Shown piece after piece: positions 12,307 through 23,528 of a DNA stretch of 64,000 nucleotides. Where the stretch lies: NCBI RefSeq assembly GCF_020520425.1, contig NC_079491.1, positions 111,972,652-112,036,651 of the forward strand. Reading direction: 5' to 3'. Made by a program: the position numbers and the translations under genes. This stretch comes from Spinacia oleracea. Lineage: Eukaryota > Streptophyta > Magnoliopsida > Caryophyllales > Amaranthaceae. Under the pieces are notes generated by a model. That model had not been told where the DNA came from. It saw nothing but the letters and a program-made list of their open reading frames with translations, and did no database searches. How positions within the stretch are numbered: the first letter of the stretch is position 1; the number at the start of each line of letters is the position of its first letter.

Positions 12307-14430
12307 TAGTGAAGGAAATACTCGTGCTTGTAGGTAATCAAAATAGCCGAAGGGTGAAACGATCCTACCCCGCGTTTATTTCCCCATCAAGTTGGGACGA
12401 CCTGAAAATCAACAAAATATTAATGTGAACGGGGAGAACCGCATAACGAATCTCGGCTCCCTCGGGAGTTGGGACTAAGGATACCTTTTTCCGCCAATAG
12501 GGGGGTGCATACGCCGCGCATGTTGCCCACTCGGTACTTGTGCAGGTAGTACACCTATCCCGAACCCAATCGCTCTCTCATTAGGTCCCTCTCGCCTGCA
12601 TGCCCCCTTGGCTTGCACTTGCGGGTTGGCCTCTTGGGCGAAATTCGTCTGTTGAAGACACTACCTCGACCGGGGCATGTGTTAGATCTACGATAGAAGC
12701 GGTACCAAGCCAGGCACAAATACTACCCATAGAAGCCTATCATAAACTACGTGACATATTTAATTTTCAAATCCATGTTTGTAATGTAGTTATGTGTAGC
12801 AAACTATGTGACTATGTTATGATTGTGCGTACGAATAATGCTAGACAAACAATGTTAGAAAACCAACGACCTTAAAAAAAAATTACCCAAACATTCATAA
12901 ACCAATTGGCCAAAGAGTTATACCAAAATACGTGTTCCACAAACCCGAACGATCGCCACAAAAATAAGCGACGCTCGGGATGGCCTGTAACGAATCCCAC
13001 AAACGCTGCACAACGCGTAAAGGACGTTATAAGGCAAGCACGCAAAATTAAAGTCGCAAAAACAAATTATACGCAAACAGAAAACAAGAACCAGCCAGGG
13101 ACGCATTTTCAACGCCCCTGGCTGGGCGCCGAAATTTCTCACGCCCACTGCTGGGCGCTGAAGTTGTTGCCTGGCCTTTTGGTCAGCCACAGCAGCCTCG
13201 GTGCCCGCGCATAAAAAATATACGTAGCAAAAAACTTTTCCAAAAAAATTGCTGCGAGGGCGTAAGAAAAGCACTCGATTTCAAAAGCGACTCGTAAAAA
13301 AATAAATAACTCTTTGTGTCGTTATTAGGCCTCCTACGACGACGATGTTCGGCTCAAAAACCGAGCACGCTAATTGAAATAACCTTGAATGTCACATGGG
13401 CAAAGTATTCAAAGAAAATAATGTTCAAATGAAGTTTTCAAGGAAAAAATAATGTTCGAATAAAGAAAATAAATCCGAGTCTAGACTAGGCTATGCCGAA
13501 GTACAATCTAAATCCTAAGTCTTAGTTGTCTTATCCATAGAATCGGTCCTAATGCTTGGTGTCGTTCTGCAAATAAAAGGTTAAAACATATTGAGTCTCC
13601 CTTCCTAGCTAACATTTAAATCAATAAGCACCCATATGTAATTGTCATCCCTTGCTAAGAATCCACGGCCTCAATACTATCTCTCACCAATAAAAATAAT
13701 ATATTATAGTATTTGCAAAATGGAAACGGTCACATTCTGAAAATCATCCCCCATAGTCGCACAACCCCCAAAGTGAACCTAAGGTGTTAATACCATTGGC
13801 AAAGAAAAAATGGCCCCAAGGCTTATAATCACATTGGGTCACGACTATCATAGTCCTCTCGAGTCACTCGCTCCTTGAAATACTACTAAGTACGGACTAA
13901 AAGATTTTCCATGAATGCAACATGACCAACCATGAAAATACCCAAATCGGCGTACCGTAAGGCTACCATTGGGGTAAAGCAATACACACTAAGAGAGAAG
14001 CCGCACTAATGATTCTAGTCTTGCAAAAATAAAAATTCAATCTCCCCAATTAACTACCTTGCCAACATTAAGCAAAATGGCGCATGACAAATGAACACCC
14101 AAGGGTTAAAATCTAAAGTGTCAACCAACGAAAGTTATGGTCCAATTAGCCTAAGTCTGAGAGTCACTTGGTCAAGTATTATAGGCTTACGCCACGTCAT
14201 TATTTTGAGTCTAGGCCACCTCCTTGTATTCATACACGGTTTATAATCAGAAAGATTAATGAAAGTTTGAGTCTAAATCACAACTTCCAATTAAATCCCG
14301 AAAACTATAAAAATTATTTTCGATGTAATTCTTTCGTTAAATTTCAATAAGGTAAAAAGAACATTTTGAATCTACGCTATTTGCACATTTTTAAGAAACG
14401 ACTAAATACGCTTGCAAAGTAAGACAATTT
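12307..14430 (+). other. TE-3 internal, non-coding 5' part
   Basis: About 2.1 kb with no recognisable protein domain; the ORFs of 90-118 codons at 12600-13274 overlap on both strands and look spurious. One paired-palindrome block lies at 13111-13160. A gag would be expected here in an autonomous element, and none was seen. Confidence 0.6.
13111..13160. repeat. paired GC palindromes, internal copy 1 of TE-3
   Basis: AACGCCCCTGGCTGGGCGCC is followed about 10 bases later by ACGCCCACTGCTGGGCGCTG. It has the same two-hairpin arrangement and flanking GAAATT words as the LTR copy, with imperfect centres. Confidence 0.75.
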
Positions 14431-14514
14431 AAAGGTCCACCCTAGGCCTGCTAAAATTAAAGGTCCATCCTAGGCCTACTAAAATTAAAGGTCCACTATA
14501 GGCCTACCAAACGA
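14431..14514 (+). repeat. 3 x 28-bp tandem repeat
   Basis: Three consecutive copies of a 28-bp unit built on AAAGGTCCA..CTAGGCCT, at 14431, 14459 and 14487, with a few substitutions. They lie just before the ECT-like segment. Confidence 0.85.
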
Positions 14515-14741
14515 GGCTCACTCAGTCTCGCCTCGTGACTCAAAGACCACAACCATCTACCTTTTAGCCCAAATGAAAAATTCGAAGGATTTATGTTGGG
14601 GAGAAATCCCAAGCAAAAAGAAAAAAATAGAAAGAGAAAAGGGAGAGCGAAAAGAGCCATGAAATACTTAGCCCGTACCTCCCAAAGTGCGAAATTTACA
14701 CAAGTAAAACGAAGGAAGAGAATTGAGTCAACCAATCCAAA

Positions 14742-15158
14742 TCATAAAGTTCTACGATGTCTACCCTTTCCAATCCTTATGTTCTTAGACGCCTTCGCTC
14801 TGGGGTCCCTGTTCAGCTCATTTAACCCATCCATGCTCTCATCGCCATAACCCAAGAAACCATTACCTCGACTCTTGTTCTCGAACTTGTTGTCAACCAC
14901 AAAACACGCATGGCCATTGACACGTGCGTCATGCCCATCATTTCCAAAGACTAAACCTGCTCTTACACCACCATTAGCATAATAACCATATAACTTGTGT
15001 GGATACATCCTGTTGATATACCCTTGAGCCGTCCTCATGCTACTCGTTGGCCTTGATTGATGTAAACTCGTGACACTAGCTTGAGGCTGCAAATTGTGAG
15101 CCCTAGCAGATATAATCCTCATGCTTGACCAATACCTATACAACTTATCCCAACTCAT
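14742..15158 (-). pseudogene. captured fragment of a YTH-domain (ECT-family) gene
   Basis: A 138-codon minus-strand ORF lies inside TE-3, antisense to the element. Roughly residues 30-120 read like the glycine/asparagine-rich linker before the YTH domain in plant ECT (evolutionarily conserved C-terminal region) m6A readers. The cues are a TAQGY.NRMYP stretch, a run of G/Y/N with GNDGHDARVNG, VDNKF, SRGNGF.GYG, and above all MDGLNELNRDPRAK, a variant of the very conserved GLNELNRGPRAK block. The YTH domain itself is absent and the ORF runs into unrelated sequence on both sides. I infer host-gene capture by a non-autonomous retrotransposon. The fragment is probably not a functional gene. The resemblance comes from memory of the family. 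Confidence 0.65.
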
Positions 15159-15330
15159 TCAACCCATCTTTGAAGCTGTCTTGAGTCACGAATAAAAAAG
15201 GAAGACAAATGAAAAGTACAAAAAAGTAATAAATAATAAAAAAGGAACTTCGCAAAGCGCTTCTAAAGTTAGTCTAAAAAGAAAAAAGAAGCATTCAGCG
15301 CACCAAAAAAATCTACCCAGATATCATTTT

Positions 15331-15382
15331 CAGCGCCCAGAGCTGGGCGCCGGAATCTTTAGCGCCCCAGTCTGGGAGCTGA
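15331..15382. repeat. paired GC palindromes, internal copy 2 of TE-3
   Basis: CAGCGCCCAGAGCTGGGCGC, then AGCGCCCCAGTCTGGGAGCT about 10 bases on. The second hairpin has a mispaired arm. Confidence 0.8.
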
Positions 15383-17423
15383 TTCTCTCTGCTTGCTAAA
15401 ATTTTGTCCAGAAGTGCTCGTCATTTTATCCGCACATACACGGAAAAATAACGAACACTTGGGGGGTACAACACGTATTCAGATATACGTACCACCAAGA
15501 AAAAATACATGTACTCAAAAAATATAAAACAAATTTTTGGCTTACGCAAGGCAGCAGATTAAAAAAAAATATAATAGACTTTACTTATTTTACCGTTTCA
15601 AATAATATGGTTCCACCTCAGAACGTACTTGTTTAAAATCAGCATTCTAAGAAACCATTTTCTAGGCTAAGAACTACACAAGACCTGATTCCAAATTAAA
15701 TCTATTTAAGGCGGATACGTAGGCAATCCATGATTCGGTCCAACCAATTTGCAAAAATATTAAAGCCTATAGAATAACAAGAATAAAAATAGAAGTCCCT
15801 TATTGATATTTAATTACTTACAACCCAAGTCGAAAGAAACATCTAAGTCAAAGGAAGAATCCAAGTCACCAAGATGCCAAATTAATGAGCACACATCGAA
15901 AAATAATAAGGGCACGTACCCTTGCCAGAAGGAGCACTCACACTCCTAGGCACTTAGACAAGACTCAAAAGATCACTCTGCCTCAATTGAATGGGGGCTA
16001 ACGCAAGCGTCCATGACCTCTAAAGTACTCGACTTGACCCTCCCTAAAGCGAACTAACTCACTTAAAGACTTTCTTTCACCCCTAGACATAGTCGTTCGC
16101 TTAAAGACCTTCTTTCACCACTAGACACATTCATGATCGCCAACAAGTAGTAAAGGCAGTAAGCTTGCAAAAAAAAAAAAAAGAGAGAATTGTTCTACGG
16201 CATTGCCCCATTGTTCCTTCGAACTCAGGGCACCCGTTCATGGTAATTCAAATGTTTGCGAATCCCCTTTGGAAAAAAAAACGACAGACATTGTCAATAG
16301 GACTTGGCACTTAACCAAGGCTCACCCTACTCAGGAATATGACATGGGCATCTAAAATCGAAACCTGAAAGCATCATTAATGGGAAGACATAACAGCAAC
16401 TGGGAGCTAAAAAGTGAAATGAAAGAGCTAGGGAAAGAACTAAGTATGCCTTGACCTTTTGTGCAGACATACACCAAGTAAATCTAAGTCAATATGAAAA
16501 CGGTTTATATTCCCAAAATTCTGGAAAAGATGGCCCTAAAAGCCTAAAGCACATGCCAAACGGGCACAAGTATATCTTGACGCCTGCACCCTGGCTTCCA
16601 GCAAATCCTTAGACAACATTCCAAAAATCGTAACAGTATTTTGATTCACTCATGTAATCCTGTACGAACCCTTCTATAAGTCAACTTACTTAGGACACCT
16701 CGGACTGTACACAGTAGGATTTGGATTTTAAATAATTTTCAAATAATTTTCAAAGACTTTTTCGAACATAATAAAGTGTCGTTTGTTTAAGCTAAGTATG
16801 CGTTTATCTCAATGTTGCAAGTAAGTCAAAATATTTTCAAATATGATTATGGGTAAAGAAAGGCACCTAGCTTTTGGACAAGGCACACTTCAACATGTGA
16901 CTACCTTGACCATGGCAATGTCGCACAATACAACATTTACAAGAGAAGTAGCAAATCACTACTCGAACATACCCCGCACTAAACGAGTCTGGTTTAAACT
17001 ATTCATGATCCGTGTCACCATGAATGCATAAAAACGTATGCAAAGCATTATAGCACCAAGCCAATCCCGTAGCTACAGTTGGAGGCTTGAGAAAAACACT
17101 CTAAAAATGCTCGAAATGACGATTTTATCGCAAATTCTCGACGCTAATGCTATACATATGTCATAGGGGCTCAATCCTAAGCTTTAATCGTGTAAGACGA
17201 ACCTTAGAATGGCTACAACCCCTCCCAAATTCTAAAGCACTACTTAGAATATATAAAGTCACCCCACTATCAAGGGTAACTGAAAATCGCGAGTCACCAA
17301 AACTCCGATCAAACCACTGCACATAACGCTCGCCCTATAAAGCGCCCGTTACACAGTCTACATCGTTCCAAAGCAAAAGCGAAAGAAAAAAATAGTGTCA
17401 AAATTCTGCCCAGAAATCATTTT

Positions 17424-17477
17424 CAACGCCCAGAGCTGGGCGCCGATATCTTTAACGCCCCAGCCTGTGCGCTGAAT
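17424..17477. repeat. paired GC palindromes, internal copy 3 of TE-3
   Basis: CAACGCCCAGAGCTGGGCGC, then AACGCCCCAGCCTGTGCGCT. It is preceded by the same CAGAAATCATTTT words as copy 2, so a block of more than 80 bp is shared between the two sites. Confidence 0.8.
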
Positions 17478-18530
17478 CTTTCTGCTTGTCAAATTTTGCC
17501 CAGATATAAAAACAAGAAATAAACATCAATGAATCCTCGCATCGAACGAATTAATAAGCCGTGCAAACCCACGCAAAAGGTGCTACACTTGTTCGAGCAC
17601 CTGAACGAGGCGTGATGAAGTACTCCAATGCAATGATATCCCAACACCTGGAGAAATGTTCTAATACATGTTGTTAGGCCACACAAGCCTACGTCGCACC
17701 ATAAGTTCAGCCATCCCCGGTGCAAGTCTAAAAAACGAGAGTAAGGCATATTGCACTAATGTAGGCACGACCAAGAGCACGTGTAAAAGAGGATAGCTCG
17801 CACCTACACGACTTCTACATTAAGGATTAAAGGTAGCAAAATATTACCTACCACGGAAGGGATAGCTCGCACCTACACGAGCGGAACCCCAAGGCATCTT
17901 TCTCGAAAGAACCTACAAAAATCGTACGCCAAAAGGAAAGCATCCCAACATGCATACTTAGGGGGCTCCAAGCTACGAAACAACCATAGCAAAATAAAAA
18001 AAAAATATCTCGAAGCAAATGTTTGAACAATCGAAAGGGCACGATATTTGAGCCCACTTCATGAATGGGCCTGAACCCTATCAAGCTTCTAAGCAAACTA
18101 TTCAAAATCTGTCGTTGCTCAAAAAAAAAAAAAAAATGAAACAATTCAAGCAATCTGATTAATGGACCGCACACAACGACCATTATATGAACGCTCGTTC
18201 GCACATACATATCATCATTCACGAACACGTTCAAAAAAATATAAGAGCGATCAAAGTCTTACACCTCAAGGTATGTTCCTCGGGCCATATAGACTCGCCC
18301 AACTCTCGCAATAACTGTACGCCTTAAGAGCAACAGTTCCTTAAAATAATCGCCCCAAAGCAACAAGCACCGTAGTCCACCAATCGGCTACGGCTTCTCA
18401 AGAAAATCATCACGTTCTAAAAACAAAGAAAAAAACAAAAGAAGAGAGAATACATAGAACTTCCAAGTGAAATAAGAAAATGAACAAGAGGCCAACTATG
18501 TCATCAAGAAACCTCGCCAGAAATTATTTT

Positions 18531-18581
18531 CAGCGCCCAGCGCTGGGCGCCGAAATCTTTAACGCCCAGGCTTGGGCGCCG
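18531..18581. repeat. paired GC palindromes, internal copy 4 of TE-3
   Basis: CAGCGCCCAGCGCTGGGCGC is palindromic over its 16-base core, followed by AACGCCCAGGCTTGGGCGCC. The block is again introduced by CAGAAATTATTTT. Confidence 0.82.
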
Positions 18582-19240
18582 AAAATGATCACAGACCCAA
18601 AAAAAAAACAGCTCTGACTTCTATAGGGCCCTGCCATATTCATTCGACTTTAAAATTGTCGAAAGTCGCACCTCACGGCTTTGGTAAAAGTAGCACGCCA
18701 CTACAAAGATCGCTCGCACTTACGAGCGCAATCCCAAACACGATCAAGGACATTACGAAATGCGTATCCCCAAGGAACCTCTTCAACAAGAAATGACCGT
18801 CAAGCACGAATTCTTGGGGGCTCGAAAGAAAATATAGAGTATACAAAGTTAAAAACAATATTCGCAGACTACGCTATACGAAGTCCCGTGTTTGGATGTC
18901 TCAAAAAATAAAAAATAAACCGGTTTACGACCTCAAGACAAAGGTCGCCGTTGATACCTATACATAGTCCCCTAATCAAGGACCCAGGTAGTGGATAAAT
19001 TGAGCCGTAAGGACTAACTCAAAACCATAAAGGATGATGACCACAAGACAATGGTCCGTCTAAACACGTTGTCAACCCACGTTCAGGTTACAACTAAATT
19101 CGAGCATCCCTCGAAAGAATTCGCTCTTGCAAGAATGAATAAAAAGAAATTCTCAAAAGAAATCACAAAGAACCAAAGAAATAGGAACTTGCCCATCTTC
19201 AGCCGGCAAGATCGCGTTACCAACCGCGCGAGTTCCCAAA

Positions 19241-19680
19241 TCGAAAAAACGAATTCAGGGACGTCCACCCTTAGCGGACAGGGCTCGCCCACCCTCAGCG
19301 GGCGGGGTCTGCGTCACTAGCCGCGCAGGTCCTCGGTTTTCGAAAAAATAAACTCTTCAAAATTAAAACAGGCTAGCCATCTTCAGCCGGCGGGGTCTAC
19401 GTCACAAACCGCGTAGGTCCTTATTTTCAAAAAAAAAGGCAAAAATAATTTCAAAATAGATTCGTCCACTTCTATCGGACGGGGTGTCCACCCTTAGCGG
19501 ACAAGGTTCGCCATCTTTAGCCGGCGGGGTCTACGCCACAAACCGCGTAGGTCCTTATTTTCAAATTTCAAAAATAGATTCGTCCACTTCTATCGGACGG
19601 GGTGTCCACCCTTAGCGGACAGGCTCGCCATCTTTAGCCGACGGGGTCTGCGCCATTAAACCGCGCAGGTCCTTAGTCGA
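19241..19680 (+). repeat. GC-rich cassette repeats near 3' end of TE-3
   Basis: Several imperfect copies alternate short inverted-repeat words: GTCCACCCTTAGCGGAC, GCCATCTTTAGCCGGCGGGG and GGTCTACG..ACAAACCGCGTA. The whole cassette (~110-130 bp) occurs about four times from ~19258 to 19680, separated by A-rich linkers. Confidence 0.75.
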
Positions 19681-19695
19681 TGCAGCGATAACTTG

Positions 19696-19900
19696 TGCTG
19701 GATTTTCCTTCGTTTTACGTCCTATAAAAACAAGGGTGCTGGATTTTCCTTCGTTTTACGTCCTATAAAAACAAGGGTGCTGGATTTTCCTTCGTTTTAC
19801 GTCCTATAAAAACAAGGGTGCTGGATTTTCCTTCGTTTTACGTCCTATAAAAACAAGGGTGCTGGATTTTCCTTAGTTTTACGTCCTATAAAAACAAGGG
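19696..19900 (+). repeat. 5 x 41-bp tandem repeat
   Basis: Five head-to-tail 41-bp units begin with TGCTGGATTTTCCTT at 19696, 19737, 19778, 19819 and 19860. The first four are identical by eye; the last has one substitution (CTTAG for CTTCG). Tandem arrays just before the 3' LTR are known from Tat/Ogre-type elements. Confidence 0.95.
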
Positions 19901-20026
19901 GGTTTTCTCGTTTAGCTAACCCTGAAAATGAGAATCTTTAAAAACATTTTTTACCTCGTGATTGGGCTTGGCCAGGCCCAATTACACTTTATAGCTTTGA
20001 TTTCGAAAACATCTGTAGCTACTCCC

Positions 20027-20140
20027 AATGACAAAGTGAGGGAGTTTCTACGCACCTTTAGATCCTTCCAATGACAAAGTGAGGAAGTTTCTATACTATC
20101 AGTTGACAAATCCCAATGACACGTGAGGGATATGTCGACA
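20027..20140 (+). repeat. CCAATGACA..GTGAGG short repeats
   Basis: The phrase CCCAATGACAAAGTGAGGGA or a close variant occurs three times (near 20026, 20067 and 20102) between the 41-bp array and the polypurine tract. Confidence 0.7.
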
Positions 20141-20278
20141 CTTCAAGTGATGACCCTTAAGTCAAATGTTATCACTCGGGGGCTCGTGAGACCCTCGCAA
20201 GACAGGTCACATACACCATGGCTTGTGTGACGCACTCCATCTAATACTTTGACCATCGTCTTACTCCAAGACTCAGTC

Positions 20279-20290
20279 AAAGTGGGGGCT
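20279..20290 (+). other. TE-3 polypurine tract
   Basis: AAAGTGGGGGCT ends 3 bases before the 3' LTR at 20294. It fits the plus-strand primer and confirms plus orientation. Confidence 0.8.
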
Positions 20291-20293
20291 AAC

Positions 20294-21785
20294 TGTAGAC
20301 ACCTACTTTTATCCCCATTCCCGAAAGGGAAAGGTTCGATGATGAAAGCGCAAATCTCCACTTGACAACGCATCTCCTATAAAATAACGAATCTCAATTC
20401 CCCTTTCATTTCACCCGAAACCTGCTATTTATGGAAACCTGCTAAAAATAGTAACTGCCGTAAAGGGTAGCTTCTAAAAGTGGCAAGTCATAAAAGATAG
20501 AAACCTGTCAGAATTAGGTGTTGCACTCCAACATAAATCCTAAATGAGATAGAAAACTGCGAGAATCCTATTCCTAATATGATTCGGAAATAAGAGTTAC
20601 GTATTAATTAAAATCCTAACGAGCCTAGAGTTCGTAACGGGCCCAGACGCATTCCGTCATGAAATTGATACGCACTAAAAGACTCGATTAAGTCTCATAC
20701 ACTCCGGATTCTAAGAATCCGAATCTGACAAAGAAACGGCCCAAACAGCAATTTCAACGCCCAGCCCTGGGCGCTGAAATTGCCTGGATCCTATTTCCAA
20801 CGCCCAGAGCTGGGCGCCGAAATCTTTGACGCCCAGCCCTGGGCGCTGAAAATACTCGGGACGTGTTTTTTCCTAATTCTTTGCGGATTAGAACTCTGCA
20901 ATTCTATCTTTCCACGAACTCTTCCCTATAAATAGACCCCTAAATTCGACGTGAAAACGACATACAACACACAATTATATTCTGAGTATTGACTCCAACC
21001 CTCAGCCTAAGCCTCACGCTGCGAAATTATTCACGCGTTCTGTCGCAATCGATCCATAAATCGAACATAACGTATCCTGTCCCATAATTGAGATTCGTTA
21101 AATAAAAAGGAGAAATAGCAAAGTCAAAGTGGTTAGTTTTCTGAGAACCGTGACGCACCTCTCAAGGGTGCGTCGTAATGTGTCCCTTTTCGATGATTTA
21201 ACTGCTTTCCTCGCCCTTTTTATGAACTGTTAAACTAACCTAATCTGATTGTTCTATCACGCCTAACAAATATAATATTTTTGGGAAATCGGATTATCAT
21301 GCTAGGTCCCTTAATGCTATTTAAATCAGATAATCACGATCTAATTAGTATTATATGTTGCATATTGCTAAAATCAATTCAGGTTAGTTTAATAGTTAAC
21401 GCATGTCCCTTCAATTATTTATGCTAAGCTAGTAAGGATATCCTGCCTCTGGAGTTATCGACGAGCGAAGTACTCCTCTCGGTAGTCACAGTCCCCCGAA
21501 CCCTCAATCTCTACCTTGCGGGTGTATGTTGAGAGATCCCCACACCAGGGATCACAAGGGAACCTACGGCCGTCGTGGTCAAACATAATTGCACTCCCTT
21601 TATGTCACGATAACCGGGTTTTGTCTGTTTTTCTCATTGTCGTTAAAAACTGAATGGCGACTCCTATATTACTAGTCAATGGGGCTCACAGGAAATCCGA
21701 TTACACTTGATTGAATAAAAAGAATCGTCACACCCACGAGGGACGAGGTCACGCATTAGCCTCGCGCTTTTTCGACCCCCTCACA
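20294..21785 (+). repeat. TE-3 3' LTR
   Basis: 1,492 bp, TG...CA, a close match to 10797-12287. TATAAATAG lies at 20927-20935 and the palindromes at 20753-20848. It is followed by target duplication GCTAC at 21786-21790 and the remainder of the TE-2 terminal repeat. Confidence 0.88.
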
Positions 21786-21790
21786 GCTAC

Positions 21791-21858
21791 TAAGATAAAT
21801 TGCTTAAGAACCCTTAGACTAATAATAAAGCTGTAAAATCATCTGCATTTCCCTTATT
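21791..21858 (-). mobile_element. TE-2 3' terminal repeat, inner part
   Basis: Continuation of 10543-10796 after the TE-3 insertion; it matches 58319-58340 plus 58737-58775. It abuts the pol stop codon, whose last bases overlap the repeat edge. A GAGGGGGAG purine run on the minus strand just inside would serve as polypurine tract. Confidence 0.75.
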
Positions 21859-23527
21859 ACTCCCCCTCAAGCTGAGAGTGAGGTTGGGCTGAAACTCCAA
21901 GCTTGTTCAAAAGAAACTGATGTTGATTAACTGTCAGCAACTTTGTGAAAATATCAGCAACTTGTTCTGAACTTGTAACATGACTAGTGATTAGCCTCCC
22001 TGATTTGACCATATCTCGCACATAGTGGCAATCAATTTCCACGTGCTTTGTTCTTTCATGCGTTACTGGGTTGGCAGCAATGGAAATAGTAGCCTGGTTG
22101 TCACATTTGAGCAAAGCAGGTGACAAATTAGATAACCCCATATCTTCCAGAAGGGATTGTAACCAAGTAATTTCACACACAGTAAGAGCCGTAGCTCTAT
22201 ATTCTGCCTCAATAGTGGATCTTGCAACCACACTTTTCTTCTTTGCCTTCCATGAAATCGGAGATCTTCCTAGGAATATGCAATATCCCGTAGTAGATCT
22301 TCTAGTTGTAGGACAACTAGCCCAGTCACTATCACAAATGGCTGTTAATTTTGCCGCTGAAGTTGATGCAAGAAGAATACCTTGAGAAATTGTTCCAACT
22401 AGATATCTAAGTAACCTCTTGGCAGCTTGCATATGGACTGTAGTTGGCCTATGCATGAATTGTGTCAAAATCTGAACTGTAAAGGCAATATCTGGCCTTG
22501 TGACTGTCAGATAAATTAGCTTACCCATCAATTGTCGGAAGTCTGTTGGATCATGCAAAACATCTCCTTTATCCGGAGCAAGTTTTGTGTGATTGTCCAT
22601 AGGCAACTTCAGTGGTTTAGCATTGAGCATTCCATGTTGTTTCAGTAAATCATGCACGTATTTTCTTTGTGAAACAAAGAAACCATCTATTGATCTTTCA
22701 ATCTCAAGACCTAGTAAATATGTTGCTGGACCCAGACCTTTCATGTGAAAAGAATCTGATAAGAATGACTTTAGTTTGATAATTTCAGAGTTGTTGTTTC
22801 CCGTGATGAGTAAATCATCTACATAGATGAGAATTAGAGTGAAATGAGGGCCAAATAACTTTGAAACGAGACTGTAGTCAGCTTTGGATTGAACAAACCC
22901 GAATTGTTGCAATGTTGTAGAAAGCTTTAAGAACCATTGTCGAGGTGCCTGTTTCAGACCATATAGAGACTTGTTTAGCTTGCATACATTTGTGTAGTTA
23001 TTGTTCGAGCTTATCTCCCTTTGATTGACTACTACTCTGCTGCCCGGGCCACTGTATCCTTTAGGAAGTGTCATGTATACCGTTTCAGCCAAGTCACCAT
23101 GTAAAAATGCATTTGTAAAATCCATTTGGCATGTTTCCCACTTTTCCATGGCTGCAACAGCCAAAAGTGCCCTTACTGTGGTCATCTTAGCTACTGGAGA
23201 AAAGGTAGCATTATAATCTTCACCAAACACTTGCTTACACCCAAAAATGACCAGCCTTGCTTTATGTCTTTCAATGATGCCGTCAGACTTGTATTTTGTT
23301 TTAAATATCCATTTGCAACCTATTGATTTCTTTCCCATTGGAAGTGGAATAACTTCCCAAGTGTTGTTCAATTCTAAGGCATCCAACTCCTTATTCATGG
23401 CTTCAACCCAATGAGCATGAGGCACAGCTTGTTTGAAGGTAACAGGATCCTTTGAGTAGGTTATTGTAGCCACAAATGCATAAAATTCCGGTTCAACTAC
23501 TGTCTGGGCAAGATTTGCAATTGGCAT
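21857..23527 (-). CDS. pol: TE-2 Ty1/copia pol, C-terminal part: reverse transcriptase + RNase H
   Basis: A 556-codon open stretch encoding the copia reverse transcriptase and RNase H, which copy element RNA to cDNA in virus-like particles. The RT has the first catalytic aspartate in CQMDFTNAFLHG (about residue 136), KSLYGLKQAPRQW near 186, and the IYVDD box at about 234-238. RNase H carries the acidic residues D399 (CDSDW), E442 (IEAEY) and D476 (KCDN). There are no internal stops or frameshifts. The 5' side is cut by TE-4 at the target site GCATA; the upstream pol continues at 55834-58062. The first methionine here is not a real start. The retained reading frame suggests TE-2 was fairly young when TE-4 split it. 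Confidence 0.92.
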   Translation of the reverse strand: MPIANLAQTVVEPEFYAFVATITYSKDPVTFKQAVPHAHWVEAMNKELDALELNNTWEVIPLPMGKKSIGCKWIFKTKYKSDGIIERHKARLVIFGCKQVFGEDYNATFSPVAKMTTVRALLAVAAMEKWETCQMDFTNAFLHGDLAETVYMTLPKGYSGPGSRVVVNQREISSNNNYTNVCKLNKSLYGLKQAPRQWFLKLSTTLQQFGFVQSKADYSLVSKLFGPHFTLILIYVDDLLITGNNNSEIIKLKSFLSDSFHMKGLGPATYLLGLEIERSIDGFFVSQRKYVHDLLKQHGMLNAKPLKLPMDNHTKLAPDKGDVLHDPTDFRQLMGKLIYLTVTRPDIAFTVQILTQFMHRPTTVHMQAAKRLLRYLVGTISQGILLASTSAAKLTAICDSDWASCPTTRRSTTGYCIFLGRSPISWKAKKKSVVARSTIEAEYRATALTVCEITWLQSLLEDMGLSNLSPALLKCDNQATISIAANPVTHERTKHVEIDCHYVRDMVKSGRLITSHVTSSEQVADIFTKLLTVNQHQFLLNKLGVSAQPHSQLEGE

Positions 23528-23528
23528 A

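Larger units (their letters stand above)
15159..19240 (+). other. TE-3 internal, non-coding middle part
   Basis: About 4 kb without a recognisable gene on either strand; the ORFs up to 128 codons here have no domain signature. It contains three of the paired palindrome blocks (15331, 17424, 18531) and a short duplication of a CTTAAAGAC.TTCTTTCACC phrase near 16060-16130. Poly-A stretches are common. Confidence 0.6.
10797..21785 (+). mobile_element. TE-3: non-autonomous Tat/Ogre-like LTR retrotransposon
   Basis: A complete 11-kb plus-strand element with LTRs at 10797-12287 and 20294-21785, ends TGTAGACACC...CCCTCACA, and perfect 5-bp target duplications GCTAC at 10792-10796 and 21786-21790. 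Its removal restores the TE-2 terminal repeat, as comparison with 58307-58320 shows. The interior (~8 kb) has a primer-binding site and polypurine tract but no gag-pol motif on the sense strand. Instead it holds paired GC palindromes, tandem repeats near the 3' LTR, and an antisense fragment resembling an ECT/YTH gene. The primer-site sequence and 3' tandem repeats resemble the Tat/Ogre side of Ty3/gypsy (inference). It must have been mobilised in trans. Confidence 0.85.

Noticed and set aside
12600..13274. Possible gag of TE-3
   Set aside because: Overlapping ORFs under 120 codons without capsid, zinc-knuckle or protease signs.
17848..18234. 128-codon minus-strand hydrophobic ORF in TE-3
   Set aside because: F/L-rich translation of antisense A-rich sequence, with no recognisable membrane-protein family.
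19696..19900. Regular 41-bp repeats considered as a CRISPR-like array
   Set aside because: Units are directly abutting with no unique spacers and lie in a plant retrotransposon.
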